A stretch of 64,000 nucleotides of DNA from Cytophagaceae bacterium (GCA_002710685.1 PALD01000037.1:62001-126000), one strand, 5' to 3'; positions 1-9,157 are shown, numbered from the stretch's first letter. Notes: generated by a model from the sequence alone, not told the origin. Made by a program: numbers and translations.

Positions 1-499
1 GATTACCCAGCCATTTTGCTTCTTCCATAAAATCGGTAAGATGCTCGAGAACATGCCACATGGTAATAACATCATAAGGTTGCTCAATAGTATCTTTTGT
101 GGTCAATAAATCCACATTCTTTTTTACGGCAAGTGACCTGGCTTTACTGTTGGGTTCTACACCCGTAATCTTAAAGTTTTCCCTTTTGGCTGTAGCCAAA
201 AAATCTCCCGTACCTGCACCAATATCCAAAAGGGTCCCTCCAGAAACGTATTTTTTAACCAAAGCGATTTTCTTGTTCAGCATATGTCTCTTGACAAACT
301 GATAGGCTTTGTTAAAGATTCCGTTTGAGGCATCTGTATGCGAAATATAATCCTCGCTTTGATAATATCTGGGCAATTCTTCTGGTGAAGGCTTTGGGGT
401 TGTTTCCAACAGGTCATAGGTACTATTGTAAACAAGCTTGAATTCTTCTCCCGAAACACTATGATCTTTAAGCGTAAGAAAAACTTGTTGTTTAGTCAT
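1..499 (-). CDS. Class I SAM-dependent methyltransferase, 3' part cut off
   Basis: At least 166 residues are visible from the ATG at 499 down to the left edge of the window, so the C-terminus is missing. The reading frame shows the glycine-rich AdoMet-binding loop LLDIGAGTGDFL around residues 94-105, an acidic end of the second strand (GVEPNSKA) and MWHVLEHVTDF, typical of the methyltransf_11/23-like superfamily. The N-terminal 60 residues resemble the segment before the core fold in flavobacterial methyltransferases of unknown substrate. It lies 29 bases downstream of mnmG on the same strand, with a parS-like palindrome between them, and could be co-transcribed with it. The family call is firm; the substrate cannot be inferred. 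Confidence 0.8.
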   Translation of the reverse strand, partial: MTKQQVFLTLKDHSVSGEEFKLVYNSTYDLLETTPKPSPEELPRYYQSEDYISHTDASNGIFNKAYQFVKRHMLNKKIALVKKYVSGGTLLDIGAGTGDFLATAKRENFKITGVEPNSKARSLAVKKNVDLLTTKDTIEQPYDVITMWHVLEHLTDFMEEAKWLGN

Positions 500-512
500 T
501 TAAAATAAAGAT

Positions 513-528
513 TGTTTCACGTGAAACG
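513..528. promoter_or_regulatory. parS: parS-like ParB-binding site 1 (one mismatch)
   Basis: The sequence TGTTTCACGTGAAACG matches the near-universal bacterial parS palindrome TGTTNCACGTGAAACA at all but the last base. It fills the gap between the mnmG stop codon (529-531) and the methyltransferase start (499). A second, perfect copy sits at the other end of mnmG. Confidence 0.8.
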
Positions 529-2406
529 TTAGCGACCCATGTAAACCAGCATCACCGAAATATCGCTAGGGGAAACCCCGCTAACCCGTGAAGCTTGAGA
601 AATTGTAGTGGGTCTTATCTTGGTAAGTTTTTCTTTGGCCTCATAAGAAAGTGATTTAAGCTTTGAATAATCAAAATCATCTGGGATGCGTATGTGCTCA
701 AGTCTATTCAACTTATCAGCGTTTGCCTTCTCCTTCTCGATATAGCCCGCATACTTAACCCGTATTTCTGCTTGTTCAAGCACCTCCTGCCCCAGCGCAT
801 GATCATCGATGTATTTTTTAACCTCCGTAAAATTTACCATTTCATCAAGGGTAATCTGTGGCCTGCTGAAGATCTTGAACATTTTATCAGATTGCTTCAT
901 GACCGAAGACCCTTTTTGTTCAAGTATAGGGTTTGCTTCTTCAGGGGCAAGACTAGTTTCTTTAAAGAAATGAATCAATCCTTCTGCTTGTTCTTTCTTT
1001 TTTTCCATCGCACGAAGACGATCTTCTTTTGCGAGACCTATCTCATAAGATTTTGGCGTAAGCCTAATATCTGCATTATCCTGCCTTAACAAGGTGCGGT
1101 ATTCAGCTCGGGACGTGAACATGCGATAGGGTTCTTCGGTTCCCTTTGTGATCAAATCATCAATCAATACCCCGATGTAGGCTTCATTTCTCTTGAGGAT
1201 AAATGGGTCTTTATCCTTTGCTTTGAGGCTAGCATTTATACCGGCCATCAAACCTTGTGAACCAGCTTCTTCATATCCCGTGGTTCCATTGATTTGCCCA
1301 GCAAAGAACAATCCATCTACCAACTTGGTCTCAAGGGTGTGTTTTAATTGTGTGGGCGGAAAATAATCATATTCTATGGCATAACCCGGCCTAAAAAATT
1401 TTACGTTCTCAAAACCCGCAACGGACCGTAAGGCTTTTGCCTGGACATCCTCTGGCAAAGAAGTTGAAAAGCCATTGATGTAATATTCACACGTATCCCA
1501 ACCTTCTGGTTCAGCAAAAAGCTGATGCCTGTCTTTATCAGCAAACCTGTTTATCTTATCTTCTATGGAGGGGCAATATCTAGGCCCTGTAGATTGAATC
1601 CTTCCATTAAACATAGGTGAACGGTCAAAACCTTCACGAAGCAGATCATGAACTTGGGGACTGGTATAACTCATATGACAGGCCCTTTGATGTTGTAAAG
1701 GTTTAGTAGAAGAAGAATAACTGAATTTTTGTGGGTCTTCATCTCCAGGCTGTATAATCATTTTAGAGAAATCTAGTGATCGACCATCCACGCGGGGAGG
1801 AGTACCAGTTTTCATCCTACCGGAATCAAAACCTAAATCAACCAGCTGTTCAGTGATGCCCGTAGCAGCTCTTTCTCCAGCCCTACCCCCACCAAATTGT
1901 TTTTCACCTATATGAATCAACCCGTTTAAAAAAGTACCGTTAGTCAACACCACGGTCTTACCAAAGACCTCAATTCCTAAACTTGTACGAACACCGGTAA
2001 TCCTGTTTCCATCTGTCAGCAATCCATTAACCATCTCCTGATAAAAATCAAGATTTGGTGTATTTTCAAGCATCAATCGCCACTCTTCTGCAAAGCGCAT
2101 GCGATCACTTTGAACCCTGGGGCTCCACATTGCAGGTCCCTTTGATTTATTGAGCATCTTAAACTGTATAGCGGTCTTGTCAGAAACTATACCACTATAT
2201 CCTCCCAAGGCATCAATTTCACGAACAATCTGTCCTTTTGCGATACCTCCCATAGCAGGATTACACGACATCTGTGCTATGGTCTGTAAATTCATGGTGA
2301 CCAACAGTGTATTACTACCCATATTAGCGGCAGCGGCGGCAGCTTCACAACCAGCATGGCCCGCACCCACAACAATTACATCATATGTATCTTTAAAAAA
2401 ACTCAT
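529..2406 (-). CDS. mnmG: tRNA uridine-5-carboxymethylaminomethyl modification enzyme MnmG (GidA)
   Basis: MnmG acts with the GTPase MnmE in the cytoplasm to install the carboxymethylaminomethyl group on the wobble uridine of several tRNAs. The 625-residue length is normal for the family. The FAD-binding Rossmann motif GAGHAGCEA lies at residues 14-22, the conserved TGTPPRVDGRS near residue 200, and the second dinucleotide signature GTTGYEEAGSQGL near residue 375. The start ATG at 2406 follows a perfect parS palindrome (2407-2422), which occupies the place where a ribosome-binding site would lie. A TATCTTTG box at 2459-2466 on the minus strand is a plausible promoter. In many bacteria gidA is one of the genes closest to the replication origin, which fits the parS sites here. 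Confidence 0.98.
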   Translation of the reverse strand: MSFFKDTYDVIVVGAGHAGCEAAAAAANMGSNTLLVTMNLQTIAQMSCNPAMGGIAKGQIVREIDALGGYSGIVSDKTAIQFKMLNKSKGPAMWSPRVQSDRMRFAEEWRLMLENTPNLDFYQEMVNGLLTDGNRITGVRTSLGIEVFGKTVVLTNGTFLNGLIHIGEKQFGGGRAGERAATGITEQLVDLGFDSGRMKTGTPPRVDGRSLDFSKMIIQPGDEDPQKFSYSSSTKPLQHQRACHMSYTSPQVHDLLREGFDRSPMFNGRIQSTGPRYCPSIEDKINRFADKDRHQLFAEPEGWDTCEYYINGFSTSLPEDVQAKALRSVAGFENVKFFRPGYAIEYDYFPPTQLKHTLETKLVDGLFFAGQINGTTGYEEAGSQGLMAGINASLKAKDKDPFILKRNEAYIGVLIDDLITKGTEEPYRMFTSRAEYRTLLRQDNADIRLTPKSYEIGLAKEDRLRAMEKKKEQAEGLIHFFKETSLAPEEANPILEQKGSSVMKQSDKMFKIFSRPQITLDEMVNFTEVKKYIDDHALGQEVLEQAEIRVKYAGYIEKEKANADKLNRLEHIRIPDDFDYSKLKSLSYEAKEKLTKIRPTTISQASRVSGVSPSDISVMLVYMGR

Positions 2407-2422
2407 TGTTCCACGTGAAACA
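2407..2422. promoter_or_regulatory. parS: Perfect parS site 2, abutting the mnmG start codon
   Basis: TGTTCCACGTGAAACA is identical to the Bacillus subtilis parS consensus. It starts one base upstream of the mnmG ATG (minus strand), so it lies in the 5' untranslated region of the mnmG message. ParB bound here would load condensin/ParABS complexes near the origin and could also affect mnmG transcription. Confidence 0.92.
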
Positions 2423-2458
2423 TTTTAATATTATAAACCTGAAAACCAAAAATGGCCG

Positions 2459-2466
2459 CAAAGATA
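2459..2466 (-). promoter_or_regulatory. Candidate -7 box of the mnmG promoter
   Basis: TATCTTTG on the minus strand matches the Bacteroidota -7 consensus TAnnTTTG, 53 bases upstream of the mnmG start. I see no clear TTG at the -33 spacing. Confidence 0.45.
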
Positions 2467-2491
2467 CACCGAATTAAAGACCTAAAGAAAC

Positions 2492-2899
2492 TTAACGCAA
2501 CCCAATATATTCATCCTCCTTAGCCCGCATAAGCTTAGCTTCATCAGGGGTTTTGTCTTTGTAACCACATAAATGAAGGATACCATGTACCAGAACCCGT
2601 TTAAGTTCATCTGCAAAAGCTACATTAAAATCATTAGCATTTTCAGAAACCCTATCTGTACTTATATAGATTTCCCCTGATATCACATCGTCAAAACCAT
2701 AATCAAATGTGATTATATCAGTAAGGGTATCATGGTCAAGATACTTTTGATTAATGTCCCATAGAAAATCATCAGAACAGAAAACATATCCCAGTTCGTC
2801 AATTTTAAACCCTTCAGAAGATGCAACAGCATTAAGCCATTCGTCAATTATTGCTTCGTTGGGAAGCTTAAAATCATTTTGACTATTAAATTCAATCAT
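2492..2899 (-). CDS. ybeY: Endoribonuclease YbeY (rRNA maturation, metalloprotein fold)
   Basis: YbeY processes the 3' end of 16S rRNA and takes part in ribosome quality control. The 135-residue protein carries the metal-binding signature HGILHLCGYKD, with His105 and His109 in register. In most bacteria the motif continues to a third histidine (HGxLHLxGYDH); here that position is Asp115, a variant I associate with Bacteroidota YbeY. The start ATG at 2899 overlaps the end of the upstream DUF4175 gene by 8 bases, so translation of the two is probably coupled. The gene lies in the same direction as mnmG, 85 bases downstream of which begins the mnmG promoter region. Confidence 0.93.
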   Translation of the reverse strand: MIEFNSQNDFKLPNEAIIDEWLNAVASSEGFKIDELGYVFCSDDFLWDINQKYLDHDTLTDIITFDYGFDDVISGEIYISTDRVSENANDFNVAFADELKRVLVHGILHLCGYKDKTPDEAKLMRAKEDEYIGLR

Positions 2900-5800
2900 T
2901 TTTATTAAAATACAGTTGAACCTTTAGTTTAAAATCACCTTGCAAGGGAAGGCTTTCCCGATTTAAAATTTCCTTATTGTTGAAATATTCTGCTGCTTGT
3001 GGGGTAAAATCACTAACAGGATTTGTAAAAGTATCATAACTGGTCCTTGCTTCTCGTTTATCGTCTTCCCCCTGTTCATTCTCAGCTTCTTTAAGCTTTA
3101 ACAATTCATGTTGAACATTATTGAGCCTATTTCGGTTTTCGCTATTAAGGCCATTTTCCAACAAATCATTTTCAGCTTTTTCCATCTCCTTAAGTAGATT
3201 TCCAGCCTCTTCCATCAAGCCATGATCTTCTATATAATCCTCAAGTTGTTTACGTATTTCTTGCTGTTGTTTATAGATGTTATAAAGGTTTTCCATCTCA
3301 CTTTCACTAAGGCCTTGATTCATACCGTTAGCGCCCTGACCACCTCCTTGACCGGTTTCACCATTCTGTTGTCCTCCTTGCCCTTGTTTTGCTCCACCTT
3401 CATTACCTTGACCCTGATCTCCTTCTTTACCATCCCCATTTGTATTGCCCTTTTGACCAGAATTTCCTTCTTTTTCACCCTCCCCTATTTTTTTGTTCAC
3501 ATCTTCTTGAGACATGATAATATCACTAAGTTGTTGACCTGCACCCTGACCTTGTTTTGGTCTAGACCCCGGCATGGGCATACCATTACTGCCTTTGCTC
3601 ATCATGGCCATTTGATTTTGCATGTTATCCAGCACGTCAGATAGCAATTCTGCAAGGGTATTTGCGCCAGAAACAACATATTGTTGACTACTGGTACCTT
3701 GAGGGATTCTATTGTCAGAAAGTCTTTCTAAAGCCTGATCAAGACTATAATCAATATTGGTTAATTGTGAATTGATAATCTCCTCAAGTTCTGGTCTCCT
3801 TAAAGAAAGGGAAAACAAACTATCATCGATATGTTGAAAATTATCCTTTAACTCACCTTGCATTACCAAACTGGAAGAAAACTTGGGATTACGGTTATCC
3901 ATTATTTTAAACTTATCCATCAAACCCTCTTCTTCAAAAGAAAATTCAACAAGATTGTCGAGTATTTGTCTAAGCATATTAACATCTTCCTGCATTTCCT
4001 GACCGCTGGATTGACTCATTTCAGACATCATTTGCTTACCAAGCTGTTTCATCTTTTGGCCAGCTTGCTTCTGCTTTTGTCCAGCTTTTTCTTGAGCTCC
4101 TTCTTCCTTTTTATTGAGTAGGTCTTCAGCTTCCCTTTGATCTTCTTTTATAGACTCTTGCATGGGGACATCTTCAGGAACATCCATGGGAGACTTAAGT
4201 TCTTCATTTTCCTTTTTAAGGTCCTCAATGGATTTTTCCAATTGTTCAAACTTTTCATTAAGGGCTTTTTGCTTCTCTGGGGTATTGGATTCGGGGTCTT
4301 TAGAAAGATCCATCTGTTCCTGACCCAGCTTTTCCATTTCTTTGGAGATACGTTCCATCTTTTTCTGGACATAGAAACGTTTTGTAAGTTCTACCAGTTG
4401 CTTGAGGCTACGTTTTGAATTAGAATTTTGCTTGGCCAGTTGGTCAAGCTTTTCACTTAGTTCTTCTTTACCTAGTTTATCTTGAGCTTCCTTAAGTTCT
4501 TCCAGTAATTTTTCGCGTTGCCTAAGGACATCTTCATTTTCAATCAAACGCTCCTGGAGCATATCATTTACATCATCCTTTTGCTCTGGCATATAATTAA
4601 AATCCTGAAGGTTCTTTCTGAGGTTTTCAGAAAATTCCCGCATCATTTTATCTTGTTGTTTTTGCCTGTCAAAAAAAGATTTTAAACGTTGTTGATCGTT
4701 AAAATTAAGATTCTCCTTTTCCTTTTGAAGCATCTTCAAATCTTCAAGCTCCTTGGTTTGCTTTTCAAATTTCTTCACTGATTGATCCAGGCCTGAAATG
4801 GATTTTTCCTGTTGCTGTAATTGTTGTTCTTCAAGTTCAGTGGTAGAAAGCTTGCGGTAGTGAAAGGTCTCGCTCCTACTGGTTTTGTAACGGTGAATCG
4901 CATCATTATCACGCACTTCAAAGTAATAACCATAAGAAGTGCCATCCACAAGTAAATAGTTACCGGGAAAAGCACTTATAAAATTATAAACTGTTGATTT
5001 ACTTATAGATATAGTATCTTTAATCAGTTTATCTGGGTTGTTTTCATCAAAATAAACCAAATTTAAACTCCTAAGTCCATAATCATCAGATATTTGACCG
5101 TAATGGTAATTTTGCAATCCATCTACGGTGTCCTTCTTCATCTCCACTTTAATCTTGGGGTATGCATCTGGAATGGTACGCACCACGTAGTCCAAGGATT
5201 CATACCTGCTTAATGATGCATTGCTCGTAGCAATGGTATAGGGAGTATTTGTATAAATATTTCGCGCAAGCGTAAAAACATCATTACCCTTATCAAAAAC
5301 AAGGGAGGTGTCTCTGGTGATCCACTCGATTTTATTTGTTTCCTGGGCATCAAGTCGCCAGGATATACGGGTCCCTTCAGGAACGCTTACCGTACCGGTA
5401 TTCTTTATAATCTCACTACCCTTACCCGTGTGGCCAGGGTAGGTCAACCGCATCGTAAAATCTGAAATAAACGGTGTGCGGATAACCTTAAGGTTGTAGG
5501 GCATCGAGGTAACCTGGTTTGCGGTAAAGTAAAATTGAGTATCCTCGCTAGGACGCTCAATCACATACGTGAACCTCCCACCTGCTTCTTTCTTCATGTA
5601 AAACTGGCTTTCGCCAAAATGTATCTGTGCGGACTCAGGGATCTGGTCACCCTCAGTGGAAACCTCAATCGTAAAGTTTTTGCCCTCTAGTGCCGTCAAG
5701 CTATCACTGACCACAAAAAAAGAAAAAGGTGCGGGGGGTTCATACGCCTTGTTATAATGCAACATCCTGTCATAACTGCTGCCAAAGGCAGCATTGCCAG

Positions 5801-6296
5801 AAGAAAAGTTGACAACAAGAAAAATGATTACGGGAACAAGCAGCCATTTTAAATACTTGCTATTCTTGCGGTAATCTATGGCCAGAGTAAAAGGAACAGG
5901 TTCAAGCTCCTTGCTGCGCTGCGCTATGCTGGCAAGTGCAAGGTCAGATGTTGTGTTGTGCCTCAATTGCAGGGTGTTGATCAATTTGTCGCTTACCTCT
6001 GGAAAATGGTTTCCTATCATCATCGAGGCCTGATTGATGTCAATGCCCTTGGTCAATTTAAAAAGCCGTGCAAGTGGGATGCATATAAACCTAAAGAAAA
6101 GCACAAGCTCCACGGTCACAAAAGACCAAAAAAGAACAGCCCTGCCCCCGGGATTGAGCCATAAAAAATATTCAATGATCAATGTGATCAAGAAGTAGCT
6201 CAACCCTATGGCCAGGAAAAAAATAAGCCCACGCAAAAGCTCATTGCTATAATACTTGCGTATAAATGACTCTATTTTTTGCTCCAGCTTACTCAT
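2892..6296 (-). CDS. DUF4175 family large membrane protein with coiled coil
   Basis: This 1134-residue protein matches the layout of Bacteroidota DUF4175 proteins, whose function is not established. Two membrane segments lie near residues 22-46 and 54-76 and a third near 150-166; a periplasmic-looking beta-rich region follows to about 480. Residues 490-780 are a long Glu/Lys/Gln coiled coil. A low-complexity stretch rich in Gly, Gln and Asn occupies roughly 890-990, followed by another helical segment. The gene begins 150 bases from the divergent gltX and its 3' end overlaps ybeY by 8 bases. The family assignment rests on length, neighbours and composition; the biochemical role is unknown. 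Confidence 0.82.
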   Translation of the reverse strand: MSKLEQKIESFIRKYYSNELLRGLIFFLAIGLSYFLITLIIEYFLWLNPGGRAVLFWSFVTVELVLFFRFICIPLARLFKLTKGIDINQASMMIGNHFPEVSDKLINTLQLRHNTTSDLALASIAQRSKELEPVPFTLAIDYRKNSKYLKWLLVPVIIFLVVNFSSGNAAFGSSYDRMLHYNKAYEPPAPFSFFVVSDSLTALEGKNFTIEVSTEGDQIPESAQIHFGESQFYMKKEAGGRFTYVIERPSEDTQFYFTANQVTSMPYNLKVIRTPFISDFTMRLTYPGHTGKGSEIIKNTGTVSVPEGTRISWRLDAQETNKIEWITRDTSLVFDKGNDVFTLARNIYTNTPYTIATSNASLSRYESLDYVVRTIPDAYPKIKVEMKKDTVDGLQNYHYGQISDDYGLRSLNLVYFDENNPDKLIKDTISISKSTVYNFISAFPGNYLLVDGTSYGYYFEVRDNDAIHRYKTSRSETFHYRKLSTTELEEQQLQQQEKSISGLDQSVKKFEKQTKELEDLKMLQKEKENLNFNDQQRLKSFFDRQKQQDKMMREFSENLRKNLQDFNYMPEQKDDVNDMLQERLIENEDVLRQREKLLEELKEAQDKLGKEELSEKLDQLAKQNSNSKRSLKQLVELTKRFYVQKKMERISKEMEKLGQEQMDLSKDPESNTPEKQKALNEKFEQLEKSIEDLKKENEELKSPMDVPEDVPMQESIKEDQREAEDLLNKKEEGAQEKAGQKQKQAGQKMKQLGKQMMSEMSQSSGQEMQEDVNMLRQILDNLVEFSFEEEGLMDKFKIMDNRNPKFSSSLVMQGELKDNFQHIDDSLFSLSLRRPELEEIINSQLTNIDYSLDQALERLSDNRIPQGTSSQQYVVSGANTLAELLSDVLDNMQNQMAMMSKGSNGMPMPGSRPKQGQGAGQQLSDIIMSQEDVNKKIGEGEKEGNSGQKGNTNGDGKEGDQGQGNEGGAKQGQGGQQNGETGQGGGQGANGMNQGLSESEMENLYNIYKQQQEIRKQLEDYIEDHGLMEEAGNLLKEMEKAENDLLENGLNSENRNRLNNVQHELLKLKEAENEQGEDDKREARTSYDTFTNPVSDFTPQAAEYFNNKEILNRESLPLQGDFKLKVQLYFNKND
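5605..5616. repeat. Dispersed GCGNAAGC palindrome, short copy
   Basis: TGGC-TTTC-GCCA inside the DUF4175 coding region; read on the minus strand the loop is GAAA. Confidence 0.55.
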
Positions 6297-6326
6297 TATG
6301 CGCTACTTCTATACGGTTTATGGTTA

Positions 6327-6334
6327 CAAAACTA
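6327..6334 (-). promoter_or_regulatory. Candidate -7 box for the DUF4175-ybeY operon
   Basis: TAGTTTTG on the minus strand fits TAnnTTTG and lies 31 bases upstream of the DUF4175 start at 6296. No -33 TTG is seen at the expected spacing, so the call is tentative. Confidence 0.35.
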
Positions 6335-6418
6335 AAACTACAAATTAATAGTATATCCATGGGATGTAATTTTAGTCTTAACATACGGCCATTTTCTTAC
6401 AAGCTAGGGACAAAGCTT

Positions 6419-6426
6419 TATCTTTG
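6419..6426 (+). promoter_or_regulatory. -7 box of the gltX promoter
   Basis: TATCTTTG matches the Bacteroidota consensus and lies 20 bases before the chosen gltX ATG, leaving a short leader. It also shows that an upstream in-frame start at 6266 cannot be the real one, because it would precede the promoter and overlap the divergent gene. Confidence 0.6.
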
Positions 6427-6445
6427 CAGCCTTAAAATTAAGAAT

Positions 6446-7960
6446 ATGTCTCAGGATGTAAGAGTACGATTTGCGCCCAGCCCCACGGGGCCGCTGCACA
6501 TAGGCGGTGTGCGCACGGCTTTATATAATTATCTTTTTGCAAAAAAACTCAAGGGTACGTTTATCTTACGCATAGAAGATACAGATCAAAACCGGTATGT
6601 GCCCGGTGCTGAACAATATATAATTGATGCATTGAACTGGTGCGGCATCCCTTATGATGAGGGCCCCGGTAAAGAGGGTGGATATGGCCCTTACCGCCAG
6701 AGTGAGCGCAAGGATAAGTATATGGCTTTCGCCGAAAAGTTGGTTGAGAGCAACCATGCCTATTATGCCTTTGATAGTGCAACATCACTAGATGAACAAC
6801 GCAAAGCCGCCGAAGCAAAAGGGGAAACTTTTATCTATAACTGGCATAATAGAAATGAGCTCGACAATTCATTAAACCTCACAGAAGAAGAAACAAGGTC
6901 CAGGATAGATGCTGGCGAAGATTTTGTGATTCGTTTTAAATCACCTCAAGACGAGACGCTTTTTCTTCATGATATCATTCGTGGAGCCATGAGCATTGAC
7001 ACAAACATCCTGGATGATAAGGTACTTTTTAAGGCAGATGGTATGCCCACCTATCATTTGGCCAACATCGTGGATGACCACTTGATGGAAATCACGCACG
7101 TTATACGTGGTGAAGAGTGGTTGCCATCACTGGCCCTGCATGTGTTATTGTACCGTTCCTTTGGGTGGGAAGCTCCACAGTTTGCACACCTCCCCTTGAT
7201 CATGAAACCCGTGGGCAAGGGTAAATTGAGCAAGCGTGATGGTGATAAAATGGGATTCCCGGTTTTTCCACTGGAATGGAAAGATCCCAATACCGGGGAC
7301 ATCTCCATGGGATACCGTGAAGATGGCTACTTGCCACAAGCCGTGGTAAACTTCCTGGCATTCTTGGGCTGGAACCCCGGGACGGAAAAAGAGGTTTACA
7401 CACTAGAGGGACTGATACAGGATTTTGACCTGGAAAAAGTACATAAGGGCGGAGCAAAATTTGACCCTGAAAAAACCAAATGGTTTCAACAACAACACCT
7501 GCAATTGCTGGATGAAGCTACCATAACAGGGTTGTTCATGGATTTTCTTGACAAAAAGGGAATATCAGAAAACAAGGAATATGTTGCGCGGGTTGTACAT
7601 TTGATCAAAGAACGCGCTGTCTTTGTAGCAGACTTATGGGACAGTGGAAACTTCTTTTTTGAAAGGCCCCATATCTATGAGGAAAAAGCAGCAAAAAAAG
7701 CTTGGAAAGAAGATACGGCTCCCTTAATGACAGAGCTTACCAATATCATCAACAAGGTTGAAGACTTCTCTGCCCAGAATCTAAGCGCGATAGTAAAACC
7801 ATGGATCCATGAAAAGGGCGTGGGCTTTGGCAGGGTGATGCAACCTTTGCGGTTGAGCCTTGTGGGCGAGATGAAAGGCCCCGATGTGTTTGATATCATG
7901 GCCCTCATAGGCAAAGATAAAACACTGGAGAGGCTTCGGTTTGCGATACAGACCCTTTAA
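6446..7960 (+). CDS. gltX: Glutamate--tRNA ligase
   Basis: Class I aminoacyl-tRNA synthetase that charges tRNA-Glu in the cytoplasm. The HIGH-type motif appears as FAPSPTGPLHIGG at residues 8-20 and the KMSKS-type motif as KLSKRDGDKMG near residue 250. The 504-residue length is usual. I chose the ATG at 6446 over the longer frame opening at 6266 because family members begin a few residues before the FAPSPTG motif, a promoter box lies at 6419-6426, and the longer start would run into the divergent DUF4175 gene. The relative glnS is also in this window, so Gln-tRNA is made directly. An intrinsic terminator follows at 7986. Confidence 0.98.
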   Translation: MSQDVRVRFAPSPTGPLHIGGVRTALYNYLFAKKLKGTFILRIEDTDQNRYVPGAEQYIIDALNWCGIPYDEGPGKEGGYGPYRQSERKDKYMAFAEKLVESNHAYYAFDSATSLDEQRKAAEAKGETFIYNWHNRNELDNSLNLTEEETRSRIDAGEDFVIRFKSPQDETLFLHDIIRGAMSIDTNILDDKVLFKADGMPTYHLANIVDDHLMEITHVIRGEEWLPSLALHVLLYRSFGWEAPQFAHLPLIMKPVGKGKLSKRDGDKMGFPVFPLEWKDPNTGDISMGYREDGYLPQAVVNFLAFLGWNPGTEKEVYTLEGLIQDFDLEKVHKGGAKFDPEKTKWFQQQHLQLLDEATITGLFMDFLDKKGISENKEYVARVVHLIKERAVFVADLWDSGNFFFERPHIYEEKAAKKAWKEDTAPLMTELTNIINKVEDFSAQNLSAIVKPWIHEKGVGFGRVMQPLRLSLVGEMKGPDVFDIMALIGKDKTLERLRFAIQTL

Positions 7961-7985
7961 GACAAAATAGAAATACATTGACTAG

Positions 7986-8010
7986 ACCCCGGAAATCCCC
8001 GGGGTTTTTC
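7986..8010 (+). terminator. Intrinsic terminator of gltX
   Basis: ACCCCGG and CCGGGGT form a 7-bp stem around a 6-base loop, followed by TTTTTC. It lies 26 bases after the gltX stop codon. Confidence 0.88.
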
Positions 8011-8011
8011 T

Positions 8012-8027
8012 TTTGGCGCAAGCCAAA
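8012..8027. repeat. Dispersed palindrome TTTGGC-GCAA-GCCAAA, perfect copy
   Basis: Perfect 6-base arms around the loop GCAA, placed directly after the gltX terminator T-run in the gap before the SPFH gene. Confidence 0.75.
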
Positions 8028-8108
8028 CTGTAACAAATTAAATATTTACCCTACTCATAAGGTATTAATTTGCTTAAATTGAAAGTCAATTCTTAAAATA
8101 CATTCTTC

Positions 8109-9101
8109 ATGATACCTTTTTATATTTTGATCTTTTTTGGGGTAATAATTCTTTTCTCCTCGCTCTTTACGGTAAAACAACAAACGGCCGCCGTGGTGGA
8201 ACGTTTAGGTAAGTTTACTGGGGTGAGAAGCTCTGGCCTGCAGTTTAAAATACCCATTATTGATAGGGTTGTGGGGCGGGTTAACCTGCGCATACAGCAA
8301 CTGGATGTAATTGTTGAGACAAAGACCAAGGACGATGTTTTTGTACGCCTTAAGATCTCGGTACAGTTCCAGGTGGTCAAGACCGCGGTCTATGATGCCT
8401 TTTATAAACTTGAGAGTCCACATGACCAGATTACTTCATATGTATTTGATGTGGTGCGCGCAGAGGTGCCCAAGATGAAACTGGATGATGTCTTTGAACG
8501 CAAGGATGATATTGCGATAGCGGTCAAGGCAGAGCTCAACGAGGCGATGACAGACTATGGGTATGACATCATAAAAACACTTGTGACTGACATTGACCCT
8601 GACCAGCAGGTCAAGAATGCCATGAACCGTATCAATGCCGCTGAGCGCGAAAAGGTTGCCGCGGAGTATGAGGCTGAGGCCGAAAGGATCAAAATTGTTG
8701 CAAAGGCCCGTGCAGAGGCTGAGAGCAAGCGCCTGCAAGGTCAAGGTATTGCCGATCAACGCCGTGAGATTGCCCGCGGCCTGGAAGAAAGTGTGGATGT
8801 ATTGAACAATGTGGGTATCAACTCGCAGGAAGCTTCGGCATTGATTGTGGTCACGCAACATTACGATACCTTGCAGAGCATAGGTGAGGAAACCAATACC
8901 AACTTGATCTTGTTGCCCAACTCCCCACAGGCGGGAAGCGATATGCTCAACAACATGATCGCAAGTTTTGTTGCCTCAAATCAAATAGGTGAAGAGATGC
9001 GCAAGCAAAACGAGAAAAAGGGGATCGTGCCCCCCAAGAAGAAAAAGCCCAGCAGTGGGTATAGGGATGATATTGATAACGATAGCGGTTATGAATCATA
9101 A
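8109..9101 (+). CDS. SPFH/Band 7 domain membrane protein (stomatin/slipin-like)
   Basis: The 330-residue protein has an N-terminal membrane segment (about residues 1-20), then a complete SPFH/Band 7 domain with the characteristic VVERLGKF and VNLRIQQLDV segments, followed by a charged alanine-rich helix (AAEREKVAAEYEAEAERIK, about 180-215) and a polar, lysine- and aspartate-rich tail. Such proteins oligomerise in membranes and organise functional microdomains; QmcA/YbbK and slipin are the closest named relatives. No NfeD-like partner gene is adjacent, unlike many slipin operons. It is probably a single-gene transcript, framed by the gltX terminator upstream and a terminator directly after its stop codon. 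Confidence 0.93.
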   Translation: MIPFYILIFFGVIILFSSLFTVKQQTAAVVERLGKFTGVRSSGLQFKIPIIDRVVGRVNLRIQQLDVIVETKTKDDVFVRLKISVQFQVVKTAVYDAFYKLESPHDQITSYVFDVVRAEVPKMKLDDVFERKDDIAIAVKAELNEAMTDYGYDIIKTLVTDIDPDQQVKNAMNRINAAEREKVAAEYEAEAERIKIVAKARAEAESKRLQGQGIADQRREIARGLEESVDVLNNVGINSQEASALIVVTQHYDTLQSIGEETNTNLILLPNSPQAGSDMLNNMIASFVASNQIGEEMRKQNEKKGIVPPKKKKPSSGYRDDIDNDSGYES

Positions 9102-9110
9102 AAAAGAAAA

Positions 9111-9140
9111 GCGGCCCATAGCAGGCCGCTTTTTTATTTT
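9111..9140. terminator. Bidirectional intrinsic terminator
   Basis: GCGGCC and GGCCGC pair across a 7-base loop, with A-rich sequence before and TTTTTT after. It can end the SPFH gene (+) and the convergent small-protein operon (-) whose last stop codon is at 9158. Confidence 0.9.
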
Positions 9141-9157
9141 CGCTTTAAGGTAAATAA

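Noticed and set aside
6266..6445. In-frame N-terminal extension of gltX
   Set aside because: It overlaps the divergent DUF4175 gene and precedes the gltX -7 box; family members start near the FAPSPTG motif.
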